Shown: piece by piece, positions 38,901-51,202 of the stretch
Layout of the letters: each line of letters begins with the position of its first letter
Numbering within the stretch: the stretch's first letter is position 1
Source of the DNA: Cymodocea nodosa
Lineage: Eukaryota; Streptophyta; Magnoliopsida; Alismatales; Cymodoceaceae
DNA: 64,000 nt
Direction of reading: 5' to 3'
NCBI GenBank assembly: GCA_036874045.1
Contig: CM072336.1
Coordinates: 23,015,501 to 23,079,500 of the forward strand
Position numbers and translations under genes: made by a program
The notes under the pieces: model-generated
The model's input: the letters and a program-made list of their open reading frames with translations, nothing else
The model's database searches: none
What the model was told of the DNA's origin: nothing

Positions 38901-40808
38901 CAGGTGTAGAACTAAAGTTCTAGATGTAAATCAGTTTTCTTAAAGATAAATGCTTCAGAAAATTCTCTATTTGGTTTTTTCACCTCAAAAGAATGAACCA
39001 ATATAATTACATGACATCTTTGAGTGGAATGGTTGTAGGCTAACTTTCATCAATCAAAAGAAACATTTACCACTGGAAATTTATGGATTAGTTTACTTCA
39101 TATTAGCTTGCATGTGTATATGGTGGCACCAGCACCAGTCCATAAGTGTTCAAATGGTTCTATAATAAAATGAGAACATGACTTGCACATGTGATATTAT
39201 AAGAGACCACTCTACTCAATACTAATTGATTTTGAATTAGATGTCTCTAGATTTCAACATGATATCATAATCTAATATGGTCTTCTAGGTTAAGTTGTCA
39301 TATGCATTCAATCAAAAAATAAGGAAACTTATAGTACATTAAAAAAAATCACAAATGATATTAAGTGTTGGAATAATTTTATATTGGAAATAGGAACATG
39401 ATTTACATGCATTATATTATAAGAGATCACTTCACTCAATATTAATGGATTTTGTGTTTGATGTCTTCTCATTCAACGGTAAAGTGATAATGAGCTAGGG
39501 TGCCATACATCTATGATATCTAGTGTCGTACATTTTCCATGTCTAGACATGGGGTGAATAAGACTTAGTAAAAGTAAGCCATGCATTTTTAATTAAATTA
39601 ATAAAAAAAATTGACAATCTCCTTTCCCTTGATAGGAAACATATTCCCTTAGATTGGTATTCTTTTTTGCCTGCCATAGTTTAGTTCCATATTCTTCCTT
39701 GATCTTTTTCTTGATTATTTTGGTAACCATTATTTCCTTGTTTTTAAGATGTAACATATGCAAAACTATAGTGATTTAGTATATCATTCCAGATTTCACC
39801 AAACTCTAATCTTAGTTGTCTATTTCTTTTTCAGTGGTATTAAGTGACCTCTCTGTTAAATTGATTTTACTCTTCCTTGTGTCTCTTGGAATACTCGCTT
39901 TGTAGAACATCAAGTTGGAAATGTTAAATGTGGAAGATGTTCAGTATTGCTGATGTATCCATATGGATCTCCGTCAGTTAGATGTTCATGTTGCCGTTTT
40001 GTGACAAAAATTTTGGTAAGCATCTCCCTTTTGTGTTACTGTCTTTTTTGTGCTCCAGATTTACCAACTTTGTAATAGTATAGTAGCATTGCTATTGTGA
40101 TCTACATACATTCTTCAGATTTTTTTGACCTGCGGCCTTGTGTCGTGATCATTGTGCACTGATTTCAACCTATGGCTGTATCTGTGTGAGCTCCATCTCA
40201 TTATGATGTGCGAGCCACTGGTCAATTTTTCTTTCAAGGGAAGATGCAACGTGTGTAGCAACCAAACTCTATTTTTTTGTGTACATTATAATCATCCTTG
40301 TGGCAATAGCAAGTTAGTAATGTGTACGATCCAAATATGATTTACATGATTACATCATATTATCATAATTCAGCGATATCTCAAAAAACCAAAATAAATT
40401 GGTCCTCAACACGATGACACATTATTTTCAGTCATGTTCATCTTAAACAATTCCCGAGTAGAAATGCCAGTAACTTTGACGTCACTTTGCTGTCGAATGA
40501 AAGAACCAGAGGTATATTTTTGCGTAACACTTTCCCCCTGGCAAAGTGTTCATGATTTGCAGGAAACCTCTCTTTACATTTCCATGAATTATTTAATTAC
40601 CTGAATTAGTTAGGTCAGACGTAGATGTTCACACAAGCTTTGAAAAAATCACTTGATTACATGCTTGGACTTTCTGGTTCTGCCTTAGGTTCTCCCTTTT
40701 TGCCATAAAATATGTCTTGGTCTGTTTTTTTCTTTGCAGGCACACAATGAGCGGCCTCCACTCTCCGTGCAGCGCGGTCATCCTCGCCCTCCATCAACAC
40801 CTTATTAA
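35926..40808 (+). CDS. LOL2: LSD1-type zinc-finger protein, LOL2-like
   Basis: Member of the LSD1/LOL family, linked in plants to control of programmed cell death and growth. Exons 35926-36565, 38505-38612, 39906-40015 and 40740-40808 join in phase (927 nt, 308 residues). ATG at 35926 follows an in-frame GTG at 35920 that is not used. Residues 1-213 are a disordered Pro/Ser-rich N-terminus ending in a poly-Pro run. Two LSD1 fingers follow: Cys220/223-Cys238/241 (MVCGSC..LLSYP) and Cys258/261-Cys276/279 (VKCGRC..LLMYPYG.P.VRC). The EMGQMVCGSC and LLMYPYG phrases agree with recalled Arabidopsis LOL2, as does the HNERPP tail. Odd point: the residue after the first CxxC is Asp instead of the usual Arg. 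Introns 1 (1.9 kb) and 2 (1.3 kb) are AT-rich with nothing recognisable. Confidence 0.9.
36566..38504 (+). other. Intron 1 of the LOL2-like gene
   Basis: Donor GTTTGA at 36566 and acceptor TTGATGCAG ending 38504. The donor is weak beyond GT, but the codon split and protein continuity support it. Contains a TA run near 37261-37271; no other feature. Confidence 0.75.
38613..39905 (+). other. Intron 2 of the LOL2-like gene
   Basis: Donor GTATTT at 38613 and acceptor TTTGTAG ending 39905. AT-rich, no coding content seen. Confidence 0.75.
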
Positions 40809-43119
40809 CCTACTTGCAGGTTTTAAACCACTAACATCTTATACCTGTACATCTAATGTCCCTTTTGTTCTAGATGTGCTTATGACTTCCTAACTGGAAT
40901 TGGATGATCGTATTTAGTCAAAATTGGCTCAAAATCTTAGTGCCAACGTTGGAAACTTGAAGGATATCTTTTCTGTTTAATACTGATTGTATATAGAATG
41001 TAATTTTGAAGGAAAATTGCCTTGTCTGCATATTTATAGCAAACTGTATGTTGCTTTGGTTTGTTTCTGTTTGAATGAATACATCCATTTTGACCTATAT
41101 CATTGTAGCGCTGTTATATATAACGAAACACATTGTGGCAACTATAGTGTTACATGTCAGGACTGTGATATTTCCTTTGAATGAATGAATGTTTTTCTTC
41201 AAGATAGTCATATTGCATATGATGGGTCCTTTTTTTCCGATAATGGTAGTATTTTTGATCGAGTTTGAAGAACCTCTTGCTGTGGAATAAATGACTACGT
41301 ACTTGTGTTATCCTCTTATGGAAACTATTATTTGTTAAAATTGCCTAAAAATATTGATATGAGAAAAATTAGAAATCATTATCATGAGAATTAGAGAACT
41401 ATTGAAGGGTTTGTACATGTAGAATTGGACGAAAATGAAAAAAAATTTCGTCTAATTTTATAAGAGAGTTGTTTGTGTATCTATGAAATTTACTTTCTGA
41501 TGAAAATTGAATTTCATCTTTTCAGTAAATCCTAGAATTTGTTTTCCAGGTTTGAAGGTTGGAATTAAATTTCGTTCTACCCATTGTCTCCCCTCTCTCG
41601 ACTCTTGTGAAAAGTTATGGAGAGAGAAAGAGAGAGAGAGAAAGGGAGAGAGTTCTTTTTAATTATTTTAATTTATTACTTAAGAAATTTATTAAAAATT
41701 AATTTATCATGTATACAAACATTTGAATTTTAATTTTTATCAAATTCCTAAACTTATACAAGCATTTGAATTTTAAATTTTTTCTGTTAAATTTTGTTAG
41801 AATTTAAATTTCAAGTATACAAATAAATTATATAGATTAATTGAATATTAAAAGAATGTGAAATAAGACAAGAATGAAAGTAACACCTCTAATTGGTTCC
41901 ATTGTTTGATGAACTTGATGGAATGATTCATAAATAATTGTACTAGTTAAGCGTATTGAGCATTAAACATTTGAATGATTATTCCTCAAATCATTTAATA
42001 ATTAGGAATATCTAAAAGGTTGTAACCAAAGTTTTATCTGATCATGTAAAGATTTTCCTTCCAATTATTCATATAAGTCACCAAAATTTCTATTAAGTTA
42101 TGTAATTTTAAATTATTTTTAGTGTCTTTAACAATTTAATTTGATCTTCTATCTATTTTATAGTTTCCCCAAAAACAATTATATGTCCTAGGGCATTTAA
42201 CCCCTTGATTTTTTTTAATTTTTTTGAGATCCTTGTCGAGTCCAACATATTTGTTTTTTTGGGTAATGAGATAGATTAAGAAGGAAATAAAGTCACCCAC
42301 AAAGTACAAACAAAAATTCCAAAATAAGCAAATCACGCACAGACAAGACAGAAAACAAGAGATATAAAGGTTAATTTTCTCCTTCTCCTTCAAATTCATC
42401 TCTCCATCATTTGAAAGTTGATAGGGCAGAATCAGTATTTCTTGCAGCCTATCTTAAGGAAGAGATGAGAATATTAGGAGCGAGAACATCCCATTTGGAC
42501 TAAATATGTGTTTAACAAGATGAACACCCCTGAACCATCAATAAGGTTTTCTAGCCAAGAAACAATAATGTTGGCCATGCAATTAAATATCAAGATGATA
42601 TTACCACATTGGTGATCAAATATTCTATTATTCCTTTCAATCTGGCAAGACTGCAAGAAAGATGTAAGAAAAGTACACCAATCTTTTTTATTACCAGAAA
42701 AAAGGTAATTAATAAAATTTGGGAGAAAAGCTGAAAGGAGAAGATTATCACATGAGAAATTTTGTCTGTTATGAATTAGAAAAGATTAAATTTCATTAGC
42801 AATTTCATAATCAACAAACAAATCTTTTTTATTTTTAATACAAAGATTGCAATTAGGACATAAGGTATTAATTACCTTGTCAACCTTTTTTGTGAAATAT
42901 TTTCTTTTGTGAAAAGTTTACTTTAGATAACAAACCAATTAATAATTTGACATTAAAGAAAACTTTAGTCTTCTAAATTTATTTATAGAGATTAAAGCCA
43001 AGGCCACAATCAATCACCATTTGAAGAAAGATTCCAAGAGATCAAGTTAGAGAAGTCATTAAGATGAGTGTTCTAGAGGATGTGCAATAAATTGATGGCA
43101 AAGACTCTTAAATTGGCAT
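40809..43119. other. 3' flank of LOL2-like gene and spacer
   Basis: Probable 3'UTR in the first 400 bases, then AT-rich spacer with an imperfect GA tract at about 41620-41652. No gene recognised. Confidence 0.35.
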
Positions 43120-43685
43120 TTAGGACTTATTTGTGTGCTTAAAGAGTGATATAAATTAATAGAAAAAAATATATTAGAAAATTCAAAAAATGACAAAAAA
43201 GAAAGTTACATAAAGTTACTAGAAAGTTATGATGTTTGTGCAAAAAAGTTTAGAAAGTGATAAAAAGTAATAAAATATGAATGAATAATATAAAAATATT
43301 TATAGACATCTATAAGTTTATAGAAAAATTTAAAATGTTTACATTCTTCATAATAGTACATTATATATTACAATACATATTGTAAAAATTTATTATTAAT
43401 TATTATTATTTCATCCTTTTTTTTACATACAAATTATATTTATTTTTCTTCTTTTTTTCTCTTCTTCCTTTTTTTTCCTCACTTTTTGTCACTTTAAAAT
43501 CCTTTAACTTGAGAAAGAAAACGATTTTACTTTCTTTTGCAAAATTTTCTCTAGAAAGTGATAATGAAAAGTTTATGTTACTTTCTATCAGTTATAAATA
43601 TACTATATCTTTCATTACTTTTCCTCTCACACAAATCCTCCCTCAGTAAATTAGAAAATAAATTTCCTAAATAAGCTTTAGGAGC
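43120..43685. mobile_element. Possible MITE-like foldback element
   Basis: The left end reads TTAGGACTTATTTGTG and the reverse complement of the right end reads CTAAAGCTTATTTAGG. Further in, both arms carry AAAGTAA/AGTGATAA words in inverted order. Interior is AT-rich and non-coding. The inverted match is imperfect and no clear target-site duplication was seen. Confidence 0.35.
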
Positions 43686-45659
43686 AATACTTATAATTTA
43701 TGTGAACTTTATTCTTAAATTTTATAATAGTTTATGAATGTTATAATTTATAATTGATACATATGATACGTCAATATCTAAGTTAAAATTTTGTCATTTT
43801 TCATTACGTGCAAATTTTCAAATTTCAAATTCTACCATTTTTCATTGTGTACATAAATATTTAAAAAATGTTAAAATTGAAAAAAAATTTTCTTTTATTT
43901 TCGTTTCCATCATTTTTACTCATATTCTCTTTCGTTATTTTCCTTTAGTATTTGAAGATTTAAATTCACGTTCATAAGTTCAAAGAAAAGATTCTTCGTC
44001 ATTTAAACTTCCTGTGTACCTAATCTACATACAATTCCTGAGAAATCTTTTGCAAGCGCTCAAGTCTTTTTCCTCCAATTTGTACTGAAAAATGCCTAAC
44101 CTTTTTTATGCCATTTTTCTATGCTTATCTTTTTCAATTCCATTCGTAATATCTTAAAACATCCATCATTATTTTAGAGTTTTCAACTAATTTTAGAGAA
44201 AAAAGGTTATGGTGTATCGATCTAAACAAGGTCTCGAGTCTCAAAAATAATTTTAGAGAAAGGTACTACGACTTGGATCTTGAAAATTCAGCTTATCAAA
44301 TAAGTGACATGCTTGAGAACAACGCACTTATTGAATAAATGGTAAAGGGAAATGTTAGATGCTTATTTACATTTATGATAAGCACTTAATTTGATCGTGT
44401 TTGTAGACACTCATCAGAAGCGCTTATTTTTAAAATAAGTTGGCATAAAAATGCATTTCCAAATGTTACCTTAAAAAACTAGCTTAGTTATTTCTTCGCA
44501 AATCATGTGAGAAAAGAGAAGAGTAATTAATTACCATACAACAATTGAGGTATTTATAATCAGCATTATTACCAAGAACTTTATTCATGTTTCACATCAC
44601 CAAGTTGAGTCTGTATATGGAATACTTTATTCATGTTTCACCTCACCAATTTGAATGAGCCTCCTCCAACACAACCACCATCAAATGGGCAGGGAATAAT
44701 ACCACCACCATCACCAAGAAGTCATTATTTCTCCTTCCTTCTTTTCTGATGATACTGATGGATGGATGAGTTAATGGAAACTCATCTTTGTGCACTTGTG
44801 TGGGTGTGTGACTTTTCATGGGTTGGTTCGAGATGAGATGAGAGGAGTTTAATTTTGCATGAAAATATTCTAACTTGGAATGTGGAGTTAGCTAGGGCAT
44901 TCATCTGGCATGTCTTATTGGGAGGGAAATCACATGGGGCTTGCACCCCCAAGGTCACCCATTTTTCATCTTCAGTGGCACTACTCCAGTGCCCATTCAT
45001 TACATCATCATGGCACAAAAAAATAATTCTTCTTCCATCATAACAGCTGTGTGCATGCATGACATAAATGTTGATTCATGTGAAGATGAGCTGCAGTTGA
45101 TTAATAGAGTTCTTAATTTCTCCTTTGATTATGCCTTTGCTTCATCGGGAAACCTTCTAGAGCCAAAGGTCCTAGACCTAATGGTTGAAAGGAGTTCTGA
45201 ATGCCTCTTTTTTATTATTTCTTCCTTAGTTATAATTAATGAGGTTGCACTGAATCTATGGCAGCTTGCTTGATTATTTCTACTCTCAGAAGAAGAAGAA
45301 AAAATCTCAACAAAGTTGAATTAGGACAATATCTTGAATATCCTTAGAAGAAAATTTTATCTTGATAATATCTTGAATATCCTAGGAAATTTTCCAATCT
45401 TTTCCTCTCAACAATTTTGAGACACTATTAAAATGGATATCGTAATATGATCAATTATTTCTACAGTTCAACGTATGGAGAAACACTAAAGGCAATATAC
45501 CACACATTTATTACTCTTATAATACCTATGAAAAAAAAGTGATATTGATCAGTTGGTTAAGAATTTTTAGCCGATAAGTCTCCTAAATAGTAGCCACAAG
45601 ATAACACCAAATTAATGCCTAGCAACTATGCTTAGCCCAATATTAAACTCATGATTGCT
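43686..45659. other. AT-rich spacer
   Basis: No gene recognised. A patch near 44640-45275 is less AT-rich and open on both strands (for example 44941-45273 plus) but resembles no family. Confidence 0.3.
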
Positions 45660-46800
45660 TTATTATGACTCAAGAAACTTTACATTACATTCAAAACAAT
45701 AAAATTAATGGAGGGAATTTCAATAAAGCTTGATTTTGAGAAGGCATTTGATGACACCAATTGATTGATTTTAATTTCTTGAGACCCTTAATGGTGTAGG
45801 ATTTGGTGACAGACTGATTACATGGGTTAAGATCGATGCCCATCCATTCTGCTAAATTCTATGTTTTAGTCGTTAATGGTATCATCAAAGGCAACAAATT
45901 AAATCTGCTAAGACAAGGTGACCCCTATCCACTTTGCCATTTATACCTGGTACTTAGGCCATGATAAACAAAATGCTATCGTTAGCTAAAAACAACTACT
46001 TGATACAAGGTATCTCTTCTCCAAATTTAACTATGACCTGAGATCCTCAACATTGAGTATATACGCTAAGTAGTGATACAATTATTTTTAAAACACCCTT
46101 AGACCAAATCCTCACTAATTCTTTATACTTCAAATATGTTGGTTAAGGTTTGAAAATTAACTTTCAAAGATCCTCCTTACTCACAATTGGCTAAATCTGG
46201 GGAGGCTAGCTAGTTTTATACGCCAAATGGCTTAGCAACTGTCGAACAACTGGAGTTAGGATGGATGAGCAATCAAAGTGCTCTATTTTTGGATGTCAAA
46301 ATCTATTGGTCCTTGCCCTTCCTTCATTCTAAACGCCACTTTTAAAGACTAGAGTTGATTGTCATGGAAGGAGAAATTGACAAGAACAGGAGGAGATTAC
46401 TTTAGGGCTATTGGAGCAATGGGGCAGTTAACTATCACCTAGTGAAATGGAAGGACATGTGTATATATATGTAGGTCGACTAATGATCAAGGTGGGCTAA
46501 GAATTATTAGTGTCCAAAGCTTTTCCATGGCCCTACAAGGGGAACTTTCATGGCAAGTTACGTCAAATAATAGATATTTGCTTTGGTGTAGAATTTTTCA
46601 TTACTGTTACCTCAATAATCATAGAATTGTTGCCATTCCTAATTCTTCCACTTCAATTGCTTTACCCCTTTGGAAAAACTTGAAGTGCCCTTTTCAATTA
46701 ATTGATAATTTTAGTGCCTATGAAATAAAAAATGAGTCTTTGAGAAAGCAGATGCTTAAATACCATTCCACTTAAAATAGCGATTTCTGAAATTATTTGC
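45660..46800 (+). mobile_element. Degraded L1-type LINE reverse transcriptase remnant
   Basis: Plus-strand frames, broken by many stops, contain the reverse transcriptase phrases IKLDFEKAFD (about 45725), LRQGDP (about 45915), a decayed YADD-equivalent region (about 46060), SLYFKYVG..LKINFQRS (about 46115-46170) and downstream the LINE phrase NDQGGLRIISVQSFSMALQGELSWQ (read in pieces at about 46480-46560). The order is that of L1 ORF2 from the RT domain onward. No intact ORF. Confidence 0.7.
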
Positions 46801-47960
46801 CTTGGAAAAGAATAGAGAGATTTCCCTGTTTGTTGCAAAGCACAACGTACCATTGTGTATAAAAAAGATAAATCTAGCTTTTGATGATGAAGACCGATGA
46901 AAACCCACAATCTCCAAGTGCAAATTAAAAGTGTTCTTCACTACCATCAGTAAATAGTTATCTTGTTGGACCTGGCTATGAGAAAATAATATATATATTG
47001 AAGGATTTTTTGTCTGAATACCCATGTATACTCCTTTGGAGCGGATTTTTATCGTTAAATTCAAATTTCTTACCACTATATATGTCTATGAGTTAAAATT
47101 TTCCATGTTACCCTTGGGAAAGAACATTAAATCTATTTACTTTCCCCACCAGCTACATCCCTCTCTTCTGCCAGCCATCTCCATCCACCTTCTGCTACTA
47201 CCGAATGAACTTCTTCAAATCCATCTGCAACTTGATGGCAGGCTTGTACACTGTGAAGAACTGGAGGTTGGTGACGGATAGGTCACAGATGTGGTTGTAG
47301 GCATTGGAGATGAGGAAGGAGATCAAGGCTTGCAGTTTGGTTAGGGTTAGGTTTGTGGTTTCTGATCAAGTTAATTAGATTTGGGTTAACCAATTTTGAG
47401 TTAGACTAATTAATTTGTACTGCAAGAAAATCGAGATTTTATGCGGGTGTGTAATTATATATATGTAATCATATAGATATATATATATACCGATAGATAT
47501 AAATGTGTACGTATCACAGAATATTAATATCAATACGGTACTTATACCAAAAGAAAGAAACAGTAACTGCCATCATCTTTTTGCTGGGGTGGGTCAACGT
47601 TGTGTTCTTTCTCGCCCACCGGAAAACCGCAGTCATGAGTTAAAGGTGGAGGGAGGTTACCACTCCGGCCGGCAGCGGTAAATGATCGATGTTGGTGTGG
47701 ATAAGCACTTCACTGGCTCCCACGTCAGAGCCACCGCCTTGTTTTTACCGAACCATGCATGCGAACGGTTCCTGCTGACCGGCGGCAAAGCCTCCGACCA
47801 CCCACTGGGTAAATGTGGTTTTGGATAAGTTGGGTGATGCAGCGACACCTGTGGCTCCCAGACCGGAAACCCACTTCCCCATCCATCCTATTCCCAAGAC
47901 CCCCCCGTCCTCCTTCTCCTCCTCCTCCACCTCCAGAGAAGAGATATTTCGACAAAATAG
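46801..47960. other. Spacer upstream of the SWEET gene
   Basis: No gene recognised. 47540-47950 is GC-richer with open frames on both strands but no family match; it may belong to an upstream transcribed leader. Confidence 0.3.
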
Positions 47961-47964
47961 ATAA

Positions 47965-47965
<1 letters not shown>

Positions 47966-48009
<44 letters not shown>

Positions 48010-48031
48010 GGGTTTAGAGAGAGAGAGAGAG
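47966..48031 (+). repeat. GA microsatellite interrupted by a telo-box-like word
   Basis: A (GA)n run up to about 48006 is followed by TTAGGGTTTA and a second (GA)n run to 48031. GA tracts and telo-boxes are both typical of plant core promoters and 5'UTRs. It is about 740 bp upstream of the SWEET start codon on the same strand. Confidence 0.8.
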
Positions 48032-48640
48032 GGGGATCTTATTCTATCATGGTATGATTGCATTAATTCTGCTAATATATATAACGATAACGTTTTCTAT
48101 CTGTATTGAAATTTATTCTAAAGTACTATTTAGAATAGCAGTGAAAAAAGAGTAATATTCTAATTAGAACATTAATGTGATATATATGAACCCCCATCAT
48201 TTTATTCTTAAAAAGTAATAAAAAATGCTGTCATGATATATATCTGATGATTTTCTAATTAATAAAGGTGGTAATTATTTTGTGAGTATTTGAAGGCACG
48301 GTCTCTTGTTCAATTCCCCTGTGTTGGTCAGTAACATGAAGTATATATTATATATTCCAGGGTCGGTGATGTATACATGTATGTGTTTGTTGGTTTAGTA
48401 TCATGACGTGTGTGTGTGCTTATATATATATTGTTGAAGCGTAGGCATGTACATTAGGGTTTTGGTTAAGTGGAAGCTTGGGGGGCTGTGCCAATTCAAG
48501 CATCCTCCTCCACCACAGAGTTCCATGTGGCTTCTCCGTCCAAAACTTGTCATGCCCATGTCTTAAATCCAGGGCTGCAGGAGAGAGTTGGAGATGAATG
48601 AGGTGAGAACCCACCCACCACCTAATCCCCTTCTTTCCCC

Positions 48641-48648
48641 TATTTAAG
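48641..48648 (+). promoter_or_regulatory. TATA-like box of the SWEET gene
   Basis: TATTTAAG sits in a C-rich context about 120 bp upstream of the start codon at 48768, a plausible distance for a plant TATA box plus a short leader. Confidence 0.45.
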
Positions 48649-48767
48649 CCTCTTGCCCTCCCCAGTACTCCTCCCACTTCTTCCAACTTTCATTCCTTCC
48701 CTCAGGCGGCTTCAATTCCCTTCCTTCTTCCTTCTTTGGTAAAAGAATTCCCGGCAGGAAGCTAGCC

Positions 48768-51202
48768 ATGGTTTCCCCTGACGCTGTTAGAACAGTGGTT
48801 GGAATCCTTGGTACGTACCATGCATATATCTTCCGCAACTATATACTCCATCTGTATACCAATTCAATCTACAAGCATTGACTCATATCGATCGATTCAT
48901 CTCACCCAATTAATTAATTAATTCCATTTCCTGCAACACCACCCACAGGTAACATCATCGCTCTCGGCCTGTTCTTGTCTCCAGTGTAAGCACCATCTCC
49001 ATGCTTAGTTACCACCTTTTGTTTAATTTCTTTGGGATAATGATGGTGGTTTACGCTGATGATGTCGATCGTGTTATAGATACGTATATATGGTAAAATC
49101 CATGTTGTGATTGATTTGTGAGGGCAGGCCGACGTTCGTGAGAATATGCAAGAAGAGAACGGTGGAGGAGTTCTCTGCCTTCCCCTACCTGGCGACGCTC
49201 CTCAACTGCATGCTGTGGGTCGTGTACGGGCTGCCTCTGGTGCACCCCCACAGCACGCTGGTCGTAACCATCAACGGCTCGGGGATGGCCATCGAGCTCG
49301 CTTACGTCCTCCTCTTTCTGCTCTTCTCCGACGGGAGGAAGAGGGCCAGAGTGGCGGCCTTGCTCCTCTCCGAGCTCGCCTTCGTCGGCGCCGTCCTCTG
49401 GTTGGTCCTGGCCCTCTCCCACACCTACCAGAGGAGGTCCTTGGTGGTCGGCAGCTTGTGCGTCGTGTTCGGCACCGGCATGTACGTCGCCCCACTCTCC
49501 GTCATGGTATGCTTAATAATTAATTTGCTGCCCCTCCTCCTCTTCTTCTTCTTCTTCTCCTGTTCTCACCATTTTTTCCCTTTTGCTTTGTTTCTTCTCT
49601 CATGAGCACAGCCATGTCCCTCTTCTCTTCTTCTTCTTCTTCTTCTTCTTCTTCTTCTTCTTCTTCTTCTTCTTCTTCTTCTTCCCTCCTGCATCATGCG
49701 ATCCAAACAACACCAGAAAATACCACTCCCTTCTTCTTCTTCTTCTTCTTCCACCTCGATCAGTCCTCTTTCTTTCCAAGCCTTCTTTTGCATCAAACAG
49801 GTTATATTACATGTTGAATCCAAATTTAAAACCTCTTCTTCTGCAACAGAGTAAAAGACGCGCGACTGTGTTTTCAGAATTCATATATTATTAAGAAAAT
49901 GCAAACACCAGTATCACTTGAATCATATAATATATAATATGGTGGGACGTTGTGGGTAGGGACAAGGTGCTGGATGGATGGTGTGCTGACGTGGCACATG
50001 TGATTTGCGTGAAGAAGCATGTAGACTATAAATACAATTACCATGCATAAACACAAAGATTTAATTGCTTGACACTCCACATACGTATTAATTACATGTA
50101 TGCATGTGTCATGCCAACCACTTTGTGCTGTGGGAAGAGAGCGTTGCAGGGAAGGCACCGACCACCGCGTGGTGTGTTCTTCTGGTCTTTTATATATGGA
50201 TCAGGTTCAGATTACGGTGCCAGGCCTTCGTTTTCACAGATTAAGTTGAGATTTTTTAAGCATTTTAAATTTGCGATAAAAAGATAGTGAAAAGACTTCT
50301 CAACCATCTAAGCACACAATGATCGATCTTTAAGGTTGCAAATAAAATTAAAGGAGAGATTTTTCCACTTGATTCCAACTCTAGCTTCACGTTTCCCTTG
50401 TTTTTCTGATTTTGAATGACATATATACTGTTAACGACCATGCACTTAATTAATAAATGTCAGATAATGGTAATAATATTCTTGAACTCGTGATCAAGTG
50501 AAAAATCAAATCATAAATACGTGAAAACGGAGAAAAGCCGCGTGCTCACAAACAAATCAGTTACAACTTGAATTCTACTTGTACATATATATCTACCATG
50601 CATGTGATTTTTTTTCCCATGGATTTTGAACGTAAAGTAGTATTCATGCAAGCATGTTTTACTTGATCGATCAGCTCCTTTTAGTTTCTTCCACATATAT
50701 ATATACACATGGGTAGACGATTCTTCTTAATTTCACTTGTCACATATAAATTAAATTTCCGGAACTTGTTGTTGCATGCAGAAAATGGTGGTCCAAAGCA
50801 AGAGCGTGGAGTACATGCCTTTCTCCATCTCCCTGGCTTCCTTCTTCAATGGACTCTGCTGGACCTCTTACGCTCTCATTCGCTTTGACCTCTTCATCAC
50901 TGTACGTAAAACACATACACACATCCCTCTCTCTCTCTCTCTCTACAATAGTAGTGCGTACTGGAACCACTCGTTGTTGCAGGAGTAGTTAATAAGATGA
51001 AATCTTTCAGATCCCAAACGGCCTAGGGGTGGTGTTAACACTGGCGCAGCTGATCCTCTACGGTGTGTACTACAAGTCGACCCAAGAGATCATCGAGGCC
51101 AGGAAGAGGAAGGAGGCGGCCAACATCGGGCTGTCGGAGGTCATAGTCGTCGGCGCCGGAGTGAATTGCACAACGAAGCAGGTCAACGATCTCCCACAAT
51201 GA
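48768..51202 (+). CDS. SWEET sugar transporter (MtN3/saliva family)
   Basis: Bidirectional sugar uniporter of plasma or organelle membranes. Exons 48768-48810, 48949-48985, 49128-49506, 50782-50901 and 51011-51202 join in phase (771 nt, 256 residues). Seven membrane segments in two MtN3 repeats: [32 protein letters not shown], and in the second [28 protein letters not shown]. Pocket residues expected for the family are present: Asn76 (TINGSG), Asn176 and Trp180 (FFNGLCW). The sequence looks most like clade II members (SWEET4-7), a recalled resemblance. The tail after residue 215 is charged and short. Odd point: exon 3 is 379 nt, the sum expected for the usual separate exons 3 and 4, so an intron appears lost. 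Coding sequence is very GC-rich compared with its introns. Confidence 0.93.
49507..50781 (+). other. Intron 3 of the SWEET gene
   Basis: Donor GTATGC at 49507 and acceptor TTGCATGCAG ending 50781. It contains the CTT microsatellites listed separately and an otherwise AT-rich stretch. Confidence 0.85.
49622..49685 (+). repeat. (CTT)n microsatellite in a SWEET intron
   Basis: About 20 uninterrupted CTT units, followed by a shorter run at about 49731-49752. They create spurious poly-Ser/Phe/Glu open frames on both strands. Confidence 0.95.

Noticed and set aside
44782..45273. Overlapping ORFs on both strands as a gene
   Set aside because: No motif, no coherent splice partners, and open frames on both strands of similar length.
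49146..49523. Alternate-frame Arg/Pro-rich ORFs over SWEET exon 3
   Set aside because: The GC-rich codon use of the SWEET exon leaves the other frames open; only one frame has the MtN3 motifs.
49566..49894. Poly-Ser, poly-Phe and poly-Glu/Arg ORFs
   Set aside because: They are translations of the (CTT)n microsatellite in an intron.
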